Shown in pieces: positions 1 to 7,122 of a DNA stretch of 10,559 bases. The translations under genes were made by a program, and so were the position numbers. The stretch is from Thiohalospira sp046546335. Its GTDB lineage: Bacteria; Pseudomonadota; Gammaproteobacteria; Thiohalospirales; Thiohalospiraceae. The DNA lies in the NCBI RefSeq assembly GCF_046546335.1, contig NZ_JBKGYA010000062.1. One strand, 5' to 3'. Position 1 is the first letter of the stretch. Each line of letters starts with the position of its first letter. The notes under the pieces were generated by a model. That model made no database searches. It was not told the origin of the DNA and saw nothing but the letters and a program-made list of their open reading frames with translations.

Positions 1-2
1 CG

Positions 3-380
3 CGCCACCGCGAGGCCCTGGCGGCGGTGGCCAGCGCTCCGGCCGCCGGCGGCGACGAGGCCGGCGAGGTGGAGGCGGCCCTGCGCGGCGCTTTGGGCAA
101 TGCCGTCTTCACCACCGCGGACGATGGCGACCACACCCTGCGGGCGGAGCTGGCGCTCACCGACCGCGGGGAGCGCGAGGGCTGGCACTGGTACGCGGGG
201 CGTCTGGCCCTGACCCTGGAAGATGGCGCGGGGCAGACGCGCGGTCGGCGGGAGCTCTCCCTGCGCGCCTCGGCCACCGACGAGCCCACCGCCCGCCAGC
301 GCCTGCTGGACAAGGTCGGGCAGCGGCTGGAGTCGGGGATCCGGCCGCTGGTGCTGGAACTGGTGGCCGGGGACGAGTGA
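3..380 (+). CDS. 3' end of an unrecognised gene (5' truncated by window edge)
   Basis: The reading frame is open from the first bases of the window to a TGA at 378-380, so this is the C-terminal ~125 residues of a longer protein. A GTG at 27 could in principle be a start, but it has no well-placed Shine-Dalgarno sequence and the frame stays open upstream, so I treat the gene as truncated. The visible part has a segment of alternating hydrophobic and polar residues (probable beta strands) around a W-H-W motif, then an Ala/Leu/Arg-rich amphipathic helix, and ends in VAGDE. A strand-strand-helix layout of this kind occurs in small periplasmic or lipoprotein domains such as LPP20/FlgT-N, but that is only a loose resemblance and I assign no function. 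It converges with moaA, the two stop codons being 18 bases apart. Confidence 0.6.
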   Translation, partial: RHREALAAVASAPAAGGDEAGEVEAALRGALGNAVFTTADDGDHTLRAELALTDRGEREGWHWYAGRLALTLEDGAGQTRGRRELSLRASATDEPTARQRLLDKVGQRLESGIRPLVLELVAGDE

Positions 381-398
381 GGGCTCGGCCGCCGGCGT

Positions 399-1385
399 TC
401 AGCCGCCGGTCATGGACATGAAGCGGACCACCTTCTCCGGGCGGTCGTTGAATTCGTGGCGCTCCGGCTTGATGGCGATGGCGGCGCGGATCTGTTCCTC
501 CAGCTCGGCATCGCTGGCCCCCTCGCGCACCGGGGTGCGCAGGTCCCAGGTGGCCTCGTCGCCCAGGCAGAGGTGGAGGGTGCCGTCCACCGCCAGCCGG
601 ACGCGGTTGCAGGTATCGCAGAAGTGCTGGGAGAGCGGGGTGATGAAGCCGATCTTTACATCGGTCCCCGCCACCTGGACGTAGCGCGCCGGCCCGCCGC
701 CGGGCATGGCCGCCGGCAGCAGCTCGAAGCGCTGCTCCAGGCCGCGCCGGACCTCGGCCAGGTCCACGTAGCCCTCGGTGGCCTCGCGGCCGGTCTCGCC
801 CACCGGCATGGTCTCGATGAAGCGCAGGGTGAAGCCGCGCTCGATGCAGTAGTCCACCAGGGCGTCGAGCTCGTCGTCGTTGGTGCCGCGCTGGACCACG
901 GTGTTGATCTTCACCGGCCCCAGGCCGGCGTCCCGGGCCGCCTCCAGGCCGTCGAGGACCTTGTCCAGCCGGCCGCCGGTGATGGCCTTGAAGCGCTCCG
1001 GGTCCAGGGTGTCCAGGCTGACGTTGAGCCGGTCCACCCCGGCCTCGCGCAGCTCTTCTGCGTGCCGCCGCAGGCGGGTGGCGTTGGTGGACAGCGACAG
1101 ATCCCGGATCCCCGGCAGGGCGGCGATGGCCCGGGCCATGTCGGGGAGCTCCCGGCGTACCAGGGGCTCGCCGCCGGTGAGCCGCACCCGCCGGGTGCCC
1201 AGCCGGGCGAAGGCGGCGACGATGCGCTCCAGCTCGGCGGTGGTCAGCCAGTCCTCGGGGACCTCGAAGTCGCGGAAGCCGCGCGGCATGCAGTAGTTGC
1301 AGCGCAGGTCGCAGCGGTCGGTGACCGAGACCCGCAGGTACTCGATGCGACGGCCGAAGGGATCGATGAGGGCGGGCTGCTGCAT
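399..1385 (-). CDS. moaA: GTP 3',8-cyclase MoaA (molybdenum cofactor biosynthesis)
   Basis: This is a radical-SAM enzyme that, with MoaC, converts GTP to cyclic pyranopterin monophosphate, the first step of molybdenum cofactor synthesis in the cytoplasm. Its 328 residues match the usual family length (about 330). The N-terminal radical-SAM cluster motif C-x3-C-x2-C is at C25, C29 and C32, followed by a SAM-binding TGGEP motif. The second, substrate-binding [4Fe-4S] motif C-x2-C-x13-C is at C256, C259 and C273. The chain ends in the conserved Gly-Gly. A GGAG lies about six bases before the ATG, supporting this start. The gene is divergent from soeABC, whose catalytic subunit needs molybdopterin, which suggests linked function. 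An imperfect hairpin (392-409, 6-bp stem, no T-run) spans the stop codon. Confidence 0.96.
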   Translation of the reverse strand: MQQPALIDPFGRRIEYLRVSVTDRCDLRCNYCMPRGFRDFEVPEDWLTTAELERIVAAFARLGTRRVRLTGGEPLVRRELPDMARAIAALPGIRDLSLSTNATRLRRHAEELREAGVDRLNVSLDTLDPERFKAITGGRLDKVLDGLEAARDAGLGPVKINTVVQRGTNDDELDALVDYCIERGFTLRFIETMPVGETGREATEGYVDLAEVRRGLEQRFELLPAAMPGGGPARYVQVAGTDVKIGFITPLSQHFCDTCNRVRLAVDGTLHLCLGDEATWDLRTPVREGASDAELEEQIRAAIAIKPERHEFNDRPEKVVRFMSMTGG

Positions 1386-1750
1386 GGGGTCTCCGCGGGC
1401 TCGTAGCGCTCTGCATGGTAGAACATAGCGAAGGCTAGCGCACCCCGGCCGGCGAGAAAACCGATGGGCCGCCCGGGCTTCCGCGGGCTGGCTCTGAACC
1501 GGGCTCGCGATCGATCCGACCGGGCCGTCTTCACGGTGGTTCGGGTATCCGGGGGCCTGGACCGGCCGCCCCCGAGCAGGCGGGCGCCCGGCTGGGCCGC
1601 CCGGACTTCGGCGGGGGCCGGCCCGGGCAGGATAAGTCTGCTCTATCTCCGAATTAGAAAAATCTTATTGAGAAACGGCGCCTCAGCGTACAGAATTGCC
1701 CCGATTACCCATGTCCGGGCTGACGCCCGAACCCCGACAGAGGTGCGTCC
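1386..1750. promoter_or_regulatory. Divergent moaA / soeA intergenic control region
   Basis: These 365 bases contain no convincing gene. The moaA-proximal two thirds are GC-rich. An AT-rich island at about 1631-1696 lies closer to soeA and holds the best soeA promoter candidate. Within it, TTAGA and TCTTA (1655-1668) form an imperfect dyad around AAAA. The probable soeA leader has a 5-bp hairpin with CGGGC and GCCCG arms (1716-1729). For moaA the only candidate I can find is weak (TTTTCT, 17 bases, TAGCCT on the minus strand, near 1428-1456). I could not recognise a Moco riboswitch by eye. Confidence 0.5.
1668..1696 (+). promoter_or_regulatory. Candidate sigma-70 promoter for soeABC
   Basis: TTGAGA (1668-1673, five of six to the -35 consensus) is followed after 17 bases by CAGAAT (1691-1696, four of six to the -10 consensus). 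The site lies in the only AT-rich part of the moaA/soeA gap. It would start transcription near 1703, giving a leader of roughly 48 bases before the soeA ATG. This is a consensus match by eye only. Confidence 0.45.
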
Positions 1751-4672
1751 ATGAGTTCGCTGCCCGAGATCCCCGTCTACGCCAAGGACCTCCCGAAGTT
1801 CGAGGACCGCGACAAGCAGGAGCAGAAGTACACCACCTGCTACATGTGTGCCTGCCGCTGCGGTATCGAGGTCACCGTCGAGGATAACAACGTCCGCTTC
1901 ATCCGCGGCAACCGCAACCACCCCATCAACAAGGGGGTGCTCTGCGCCAAGGGCAACGCCGGGATCATGAAGCAGAACTCGCCGGCCAAGCTGCAGCAGC
2001 CCCTGCGCCGCAAGCCGGGCACCGAGCGCGGCGCCGGCGAGTTCGAGCCCATCTCCTGGGACGAGGCGCTGGATACCCTCACCGAGCGCCTCCGCCACAT
2101 CCGCGAGACGGACCCGACCAAGCTGGCCTTCTTCACCGGCCGTGACCAGATGCAGGCGCTCACCGGCCTGTGGGCCACCCAGTTCGGCACCTACAACTGG
2201 GCCGCCCACGGCGGTTTCTGCTCGGTGAACATGGCCGCCGCCGGCCTCTACTCCATCGGCCACGCCTTCTGGGAGTTCGGCGACCCCGACTGGGACCGGA
2301 CCAAGTACTTCATGCTCTGGGGGGTCGCCGAGGATCACGCCTCCAACCCCATCAAGATCGGCCTGGAGAAGCTCAAGCGCAACGGCGCCAAGTTCGTCGC
2401 CATCAATCCGGTGCGCACCGGCTACCAGGCCATCGCCGACGAGTGGGTGGGGATCCGGCCCGGGACCGACGCCATGCTGGCGCTCTCCATGGTCCACGTC
2501 CTCATGGATCGCGGCCTCATCGACCAGGAATTCCTCGTCCGCTACACCAACTCCCCCTTCCTGGTGGTGAACACCCCCGGGGAGAAGGGCGACGGCCTCA
2601 TCCTCCGCGACGACGACGGCAACCCGCTGGTCTGGGACCTGGAGAAGGAGGCGTGGGTCAACGGCCTGGATCCGGAGGTCAAACCGGCGCTGGTGGGCGA
2701 GTACACCGCCCCCGACGGCCGGCCGGTGAAGACCGTCTTCCGGATGATGATGGAGAAGTACCTGGACAACCGGTACAGCCCGGAGAATGCCGCCCGGATC
2801 TGCGGGATCAGCGCCGAGGACATCGAGCGGCTGGCCCTGGAGATCGCCCACGTCGCCTTCCGCGAGACCATCACCGTGGACGTGGAGTGGACCGACTGGG
2901 CCGGGCGCAAGCACGACCGCTTCATCGGTCGGCCGGTCTCCATGCACGCCATGCGCGGGATCTCCGCCCACTCCAACGGCTTCCAGGCCGCCCGGGCGAT
3001 CCACCTGCTGCAGACCATCCTGGGGACCATCGACTGCCCCGGCGGCTTCCGCGCCAAGCCGCCCTATCCCAAGCACATCCCGCCGGGCATCAAGCCGGCC
3101 AAGAGCGCGGCGCCCAATACACCGCTCTCCGGCCCGCCGCTGGGCTTCCCCACCGCGCCCGAGGACCTGGCCATCGATGACGACGGCAATCCGCTGCGCA
3201 TCGACCACGCCTACTCCTGGGAGGCGCCGGTCTCCGCCCACGGCCTGATGCACATGGTGGTGACCAACGCCGTCAACGAGGACCCGTATCCCATCGATAC
3301 GCTGATCTTCTTCATGGCCAACATGTCCTGGAACTCCACCATGAACACCAGGGACGTCATGGACATGCTGCGGGAGAAGCGCGCGGACGGGGAGTACAAG
3401 ATCCCGCATCTGGTGGTCTCCGACGCCTTCCACTCGGAGATGGTCAACTTCGCCGACCTGGTGCTGCCGGATACCACCTATCTGGAGCGCTTCGACACCA
3501 TCTCCATGCTGGACCGGCCCATCTCCGAGCCGGACTCGGCGGCCGACTCCATCCGCCAGCCGGTCATCGAGCCGGACCGCGACGTCCGCCCCTGGCAGGA
3601 GGTCCTGGTGGACCTGGCCGGCCGCCTGGGCTTCCCCGCCTTCACCAACGAGGACGGCAGCCGCAAGTTCCAGGACTACAAGGACTTCATCATCAACTTC
3701 GAGAAGTCCCCCGGGATCGGCTTCCTGGCCGGCTGGCGCGGCGAGAACGGCGACAAGGACCTCAAGGGCGAGCCCAACCCGAACCAGTGGGATCGCTACA
3801 TCGAGAACGGCGCGTTCTACGAGTACCACCTGCCGGAGAACACCCGCTTCTACAAGTTCGCCAACAAGGACTACCTGGAGCTCTCCAAGGAGTCCGGGTG
3901 GAACGGCTCCTCGGAGCCCATCGTCATGGAGCTCTACTCCGAGCCGCTGCAGAAGTTCCGGCTGGCGGGGCAGGGCCTCTACGACGGGCCGCAGCCCGAC
4001 GACCCGGCCATCCGCGAGCGGCTGGTGAACTACTTCGACCCGCTGCCGGACCACTACGTGCCGCTGGAGGAGCAGCGTATCGACGACGATGCCTACCCCT
4101 TCCACGCCATCAACCAGCGGCCGATGATGATGTACCACTCCTGGGACAGCCAGAACGCCTGGCTGCGCCAGATCCTGGCCCAGAACTTCCTCTACATGAA
4201 TCGCCGGGTCGGTGAGCGGCTGGGGATCGAGGACGAGTCCTGGGCCTGGGTGGAGTCCCACAACGGCAAGATCCGCGTCCAGGTGAAGCTCATGGAGGGG
4301 GTCAACGAGAACACCGTCTGGACCTGGAACGCCATCGGCAAGCAGAAGGGGGCCTGGGGGCTCAGCGAGGATGCCAACGAGAGCCAGAAGGGCTTCCTCA
4401 TGAACCACCTCATCAGCGAGCTGCTGCCGCCCAAGGGGGACGAGAAGCGGATCACCAACTCCGATCCGGTGACCGGCCAGGCGGCCTGGTACGACCTCAA
4501 GGTCCGTATCTACCCCGCCGGCCCCGGGGAAGAGGGGATCTGGCCCGAGTTCGACCGGGTCAAGCCGCTGCCGGGCCAGAAGCCGGCCAGCGACACCCTG
4601 CGCTACCACACCCACGAGGCGGTGAACCTGCGTCGGTCCATGACCGACGTCATCAGCCGCGGCGAGAAATAA
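1751..4672 (+). CDS. soeA: Sulfite dehydrogenase (quinone) SoeA, molybdopterin catalytic subunit
   Basis: This is the large subunit of a complex iron-sulfur molybdoenzyme, which in sulfur oxidisers such as Allochromatium vinosum oxidises sulfite to sulfate in the cytoplasm. The 973-residue length fits SoeA. C30, C33, C37 and C65 form the C-x2-C-x3-C...C motif for the N-terminal [4Fe-4S] cluster; an additional C35 lies inside it. C157, in a GGFCSVN context, sits where the molybdenum-ligating Cys/Ser/Sec occurs in this superfamily and is the probable Mo ligand. There is no twin-arginine signal peptide, so the subunit should stay in the cytoplasm. That separates SoeA from periplasmic relatives such as PsrA or PhsA. 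The Shine-Dalgarno AGAGG lies about eight bases before the ATG. soeB follows after 28 bases and soeC after that, the standard soeABC order. A different substrate for a PsrA-like enzyme cannot be fully excluded from sequence alone. Confidence 0.88.
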   Translation: MSSLPEIPVYAKDLPKFEDRDKQEQKYTTCYMCACRCGIEVTVEDNNVRFIRGNRNHPINKGVLCAKGNAGIMKQNSPAKLQQPLRRKPGTERGAGEFEPISWDEALDTLTERLRHIRETDPTKLAFFTGRDQMQALTGLWATQFGTYNWAAHGGFCSVNMAAAGLYSIGHAFWEFGDPDWDRTKYFMLWGVAEDHASNPIKIGLEKLKRNGAKFVAINPVRTGYQAIADEWVGIRPGTDAMLALSMVHVLMDRGLIDQEFLVRYTNSPFLVVNTPGEKGDGLILRDDDGNPLVWDLEKEAWVNGLDPEVKPALVGEYTAPDGRPVKTVFRMMMEKYLDNRYSPENAARICGISAEDIERLALEIAHVAFRETITVDVEWTDWAGRKHDRFIGRPVSMHAMRGISAHSNGFQAARAIHLLQTILGTIDCPGGFRAKPPYPKHIPPGIKPAKSAAPNTPLSGPPLGFPTAPEDLAIDDDGNPLRIDHAYSWEAPVSAHGLMHMVVTNAVNEDPYPIDTLIFFMANMSWNSTMNTRDVMDMLREKRADGEYKIPHLVVSDAFHSEMVNFADLVLPDTTYLERFDTISMLDRPISEPDSAADSIRQPVIEPDRDVRPWQEVLVDLAGRLGFPAFTNEDGSRKFQDYKDFIINFEKSPGIGFLAGWRGENGDKDLKGEPNPNQWDRYIENGAFYEYHLPENTRFYKFANKDYLELSKESGWNGSSEPIVMELYSEPLQKFRLAGQGLYDGPQPDDPAIRERLVNYFDPLPDHYVPLEEQRIDDDAYPFHAINQRPMMMYHSWDSQNAWLRQILAQNFLYMNRRVGERLGIEDESWAWVESHNGKIRVQVKLMEGVNENTVWTWNAIGKQKGAWGLSEDANESQKGFLMNHLISELLPPKGDEKRITNSDPVTGQAAWYDLKVRIYPAGPGEEGIWPEFDRVKPLPGQKPASDTLRYHTHEAVNLRRSMTDVISRGEK

Positions 4673-4700
4673 TCGAGCGTCCAGCGCGGAGAGCCGACCT

Positions 4701-5399
4701 ATGAAACTCGGACTGGTAATCGACCTGGACACCTGCGTGGGCTGCCACGCCTGCGCGGTGGCCTGCAAGCAGTGGAACACCTCGGGGACCACCGGCCCCC
4801 TGACCGACTACAAGCCCTACGGCAAGGACCCCTCGGGGGTGTGGTTCAACCGCATCCGCCACTACGAGGTGGGGGACTACCCCAACAACAAGACCGTCAA
4901 CTTCCCCATGTCCTGCATGCACTGCGAGGACGCGGACTGCGTGACGGTCTGCCCCACCGGGGCTTCCTGGAAGCGCCAGGAGGACGGCATCGTCCTGGTG
5001 GACCAGGACAAGTGCATGGGCTGCAACTACTGCTCCTGGGCCTGCCCCTACGGCGCCCGGGAACTGGACCGCGAGTCCGGCACCATGAAGAAGTGCACCC
5101 TCTGCGTGGACCGGATCTACGACGAGAACCTGCCCCAGGAGGAGCGCCAGCCGGCCTGCGTGCTCACCTGCCCGGCCCACGCCCGCTACTTCGGGGATCT
5201 CGGGGACCCGGACTCCGACGTCTCCACCCTGGTGCGCGAGCGCGGCGGCTACGGCCTGATGCCGGAGATGGGCTACAACCCCACCAACCAGTATCTGCCG
5301 CCGCGGCCGGTGAAGCAGGTGCCCACCGAGGATGTGGACGACCGGCCCAGCCTGAAGGACCGCATCAACGAGTGGGTCAACCAGGCCATCCCGCGCTAA
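4701..5399 (+). CDS. soeB: Sulfite dehydrogenase SoeB, four-cluster ferredoxin subunit
   Basis: This is the electron-transfer subunit, passing electrons from the molybdenum site in SoeA to the membrane subunit SoeC. It has 232 residues and 16 cysteines arranged as four [4Fe-4S] motifs: C12/15/18/22, C72/75/80/84, C105/108/111/115 and C132/135/153/157. In the fold of this family the ligands are shared crosswise between motifs. There is no signal peptide, in agreement with SoeA. GGAGAG lies seven bases before the ATG. It sits between soeA (28-base gap) and soeC (21-base gap), so the three genes are almost certainly one transcript. DmsB, PsrB and PhsB are close relatives; the assignment to SoeB rests on the operon and on SoeA. 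Confidence 0.88.
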   Translation: MKLGLVIDLDTCVGCHACAVACKQWNTSGTTGPLTDYKPYGKDPSGVWFNRIRHYEVGDYPNNKTVNFPMSCMHCEDADCVTVCPTGASWKRQEDGIVLVDQDKCMGCNYCSWACPYGARELDRESGTMKKCTLCVDRIYDENLPQEERQPACVLTCPAHARYFGDLGDPDSDVSTLVRERGGYGLMPEMGYNPTNQYLPPRPVKQVPTEDVDDRPSLKDRINEWVNQAIPR

Positions 5400-5420
5400 C
5401 GACTTCCAGCGAGGCACGAC

Positions 5421-6359
5421 ATGCATCCCGCACTATCGGTCATCCTCTTCACCGTCACCTCGGGGGCCGGCTTCGGCCTCATGATCCTGCTGGTCCTCAT
5501 GGACCTGCTGGGTCTGGGCGGCGGCCTGCGCCCCGAGACCCTGTACGCCGCCGGGATCACCTCCCTGGTGCTCACCACGGTGGGCCTCATGCTCTCCACC
5601 GGGCACCTGGCCAACCCGAAGAACGCCTGGCGCGCCTTCTTCCGGTTCAAGACCTCGTGGCTCTCCCGGGAGGGGGTCTTCGCCGTGGTCTACTACCCCT
5701 TCGCCATCGGCTACCTCGGCGGCCTCTGGCTGCTGGGGGGTGAACACAACGGCCTGACTGCTCTGCTCGGGTGGATCGCGCTGGCCCTGGCGATCATCAC
5801 GGTCTTCTCCACCGGCATGATCTACGCCTGCCTGAAGACCATCCGCCAGTGGAACACCGCCCTGACCCCGGCCAACTACCTGGCACTGGGGGTCATGCTG
5901 GGCTCCCTGGTGCTGGCCGGTTTCACCGCCGAGGGCGCCGCGGCCGCCTTCACCGCCGGGATGGCGATCGCGGCGGTCGCCGTGGCCCTGGTGCTCAAGG
6001 CCATCTACTACTTCTGGATCGGGAAGCCCACCGGGGCGACCATCAATACCGCCACCGGCTTCACCCGCGCCACCGTGCGGCTGCTGGACGTGGGCCATAG
6101 CGGGGGGACCTTCCTCACCGACGAGTTCGGCTACGAGGTGGCGCCGGGCCGGATCCGGCTACTGCGCGGCGTGGTCTACGGCCTGGGCTTCATCCTGCCG
6201 GCCATCCTGCTGGCCATGGGCATGGGTGAGGGCGGCAATGCCGGCCTGACCTGGGCGGCGCTGGTCAGCGCCTTCCTCGGCATCATGGTGGAGCGCTGGC
6301 TCTTCTTCGCCGAGGCGCGCCACGTGGTCAATCTCTACCACGGCGCCCAGCGCACCTGA
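5421..6359 (+). CDS. soeC: Sulfite dehydrogenase SoeC, DmsC-type membrane anchor
   Basis: This is the integral membrane subunit that anchors SoeAB to the inner face of the cytoplasmic membrane and hands electrons to quinone. Its 312 residues contain about eight hydrophobic segments, roughly at 5-30, 40-60, 86-105, 112-137, 152-170, 175-195, 244-265 and 271-292. The HLANPKNAWRAF stretch and the following SWLSRE (79-84) are typical of the DmsC family, as opposed to the NrfD/PsrC type of anchor. GAGG lies six bases before the ATG. It is the last gene of the operon, and a strong hairpin follows 41 bases after its stop codon. Confidence 0.87.
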   Translation: MHPALSVILFTVTSGAGFGLMILLVLMDLLGLGGGLRPETLYAAGITSLVLTTVGLMLSTGHLANPKNAWRAFFRFKTSWLSREGVFAVVYYPFAIGYLGGLWLLGGEHNGLTALLGWIALALAIITVFSTGMIYACLKTIRQWNTALTPANYLALGVMLGSLVLAGFTAEGAAAAFTAGMAIAAVAVALVLKAIYYFWIGKPTGATINTATGFTRATVRLLDVGHSGGTFLTDEFGYEVAPGRIRLLRGVVYGLGFILPAILLAMGMGEGGNAGLTWAALVSAFLGIMVERWLFFAEARHVVNLYHGAQRT

Positions 6360-6400
6360 GTCCGGCCACGGGCCCTTCCGGGTCCGGCGGTGCGACGATG

Positions 6401-6426
6401 AAATGGCGGCCTCCGGGCCGCCATTT
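6401..6426 (+). terminator. Terminator of the soeABC operon
   Basis: AAATGGCGGCC and GGCCGCCATTT form a perfect 11-bp stem around the tetraloop TCCG, a stable C(UNCG)G loop in RNA. A partial T-run is contributed by the stem end and the bases after it (TTTCTCGTT). It starts 41 bases after the soeC stop codon. The hairpin is nearly symmetric and could also stop transcripts from the other strand. Confidence 0.75.
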
Positions 6427-6452
6427 CTCGTTGGGGGGTCGGGAATCCGGAC

Positions 6453-6488
6453 AAAAAGGCGCCCCGCCCGAGGGGAGGAGGCGGGGCG
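6453..6488 (-). terminator. Terminator of the SOR-like gene
   Basis: Read on the minus strand, CGCCCCGCC and GGCGGGGCG form a perfect 9-bp stem with an 11-base loop, followed by CC and a run of five T. This is a textbook intrinsic terminator. It ends transcripts from the minus-strand gene 77 bases upstream on the plus coordinate scale (stop codon at 6566). Confidence 0.85.
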
Positions 6489-6565
6489 AAAGGACCGGCG
6501 GACCGGTCGACAGGGAGGGAGGGACTCCCTTGCGCTTCGCGGATGCGCGATGGTCAGGCTACGCG

Positions 6566-7009
6566 TCAGGCGGCGCGCTCCTTGGCGGCCCGGGCCTGCT
6601 CGGCCTCCTCGGCGGAGTAGGCCGCCCCGGACCAGAGCATCTCGTAGGCGATCTCCTCGTTGCCGTTCTCGCAGAGCGCCAGCACGTCCTGGAACAGCGG
6701 CTGGAAGGTGTCGCTCTTGTGGGACTCCTCGTGTTCCTCGAAGCTCCGCCAGAAGGTGATGATCAGTGCCTCGCGATCCTTGAGGTCCGATTCCACCGCC
6801 TGGCCGGCCGCGGAACCCTCGTTGGAGATGTTGCCGCTGTTCAGGGCGACGAAGCCGCCGACGAAGCCGGTATCGGAGTGGTAGGTCTTGACGTTCTCGC
6901 AGAGCATGGCGACCCGCTCCTCCAGGTCCTCGACGCTGTACTCCGGCTTGAGGATCACGCGATTCACGGTGACGACGCCGTCATGGGGGAAGCCGTTGAT
7001 GAGACTCAT
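6566..7009 (-). CDS. Small SOR-like / ABM-fold protein with HxxxH...E motif
   Basis: This 147-residue protein has no exact named relative that I recognise. It looks like a single alpha+beta barrel domain of the ABM/SOR type. Compared from memory with archaeal sulfur oxygenase reductase (SOR, about 308 residues), it shares a V-x-V/I-N strand near the start, GFVG at 48-51, TFW (85-87), HEESH at 93-97 (SOR HEEMH) and EEIAYE at 118-123 (SOR WEPIYE). H93, H97 and E119 would then match the SOR iron ligands H86, H90 and E114. The SOR persulfide cysteine C31 has no exact match; C37 is three residues off when GFVG is aligned, and C113 is another cysteine. The C-terminal 16 residues form a charged Ala/Glu helix. 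A strong AGGAGG lies six bases before the ATG. The gene has its own promoter and terminator. A heme-degrading or other ABM-family monooxygenase is the alternative. Confidence 0.6.
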   Translation of the reverse strand: MSLINGFPHDGVVTVNRVILKPEYSVEDLEERVAMLCENVKTYHSDTGFVGGFVALNSGNISNEGSAAGQAVESDLKDREALIITFWRSFEEHEESHKSDTFQPLFQDVLALCENGNEEIAYEMLWSGAAYSAEEAEQARAAKERAA

Positions 7010-7021
7010 GGTCCACCTCCT

Positions 7022-7035
7022 GCGCCTCGAGGCGC
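7022..7035 (-). promoter_or_regulatory. Perfect 14-base palindrome next to the ribosome binding site
   Basis: GCGCCTCGAGGCGC is a perfect palindrome in the leader of the SOR-like gene, directly abutting its AGGAGG. In RNA it folds as a 5-bp GC stem with a UCGA tetraloop. It could stabilise the messenger 5' end, affect ribosome access, or be a protein-binding site. Only the palindrome and its position are seen directly. Confidence 0.5.
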
Positions 7036-7036
7036 G

Positions 7037-7075
7037 TTGATTAGCAAATGCTGATGTTCGGCACTGACTAATCTA
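7037..7075. promoter_or_regulatory. Candidate operator dyad over the SOR-like gene promoter
   Basis: TTGATTAG (7037-7044) and, inverted, CTAATCTA (7068-7075) match at seven of eight positions, with centres 31 bases apart, close to three helical turns. The second half-site covers the -10 element. A further GATTA in the same direction as the second half-site lies just upstream (minus strand, 7077-7081). This layout suits a repressor, but no regulator is identified. Confidence 0.35.
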
Positions 7076-7098
7076 GTAATCCTGAGTGGAGTCGTCAA
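7070..7098 (-). promoter_or_regulatory. Sigma-70 type promoter of the SOR-like gene
   Basis: On the minus strand, TTGACG (7098-7093, five of six) and TAGATT (7075-7070, four of six) are separated by exactly 17 bases. Transcription would start near 7063, giving a leader of about 54 bases. The promoter lies between the end of hsp20 (7123) and this gene, so the gene can be expressed independently of the heat-shock operon. Confidence 0.6.
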
Positions 7099-7122
7099 GT
7101 ATCAGTGGCCTCCCCCCGTCGA

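Noticed and set aside
392..409. Hairpin CCGGCG/CGCCGG between the converging first gene and moaA as a shared terminator.
   Set aside because: The stem is only 6 bp, it covers the moaA stop codon, and there is no T-run on either strand. Such short GC repeats are common at this base composition.
456..1406. Long plus-strand open frame opposite moaA.
   Set aside because: The composition is repetitive Gly/Ala/Val/Gln without motifs, and it lies over moaA, which has all its cluster motifs.
1643..4792. A very long open frame antisense to soeA (over 1000 codons).
   Set aside because: It is a mirror of the GC-rich codon pattern of soeA: low-complexity Val/Gly/Leu/His-rich translation, no recognisable domain. 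It is entirely explained by the well-supported sense gene.
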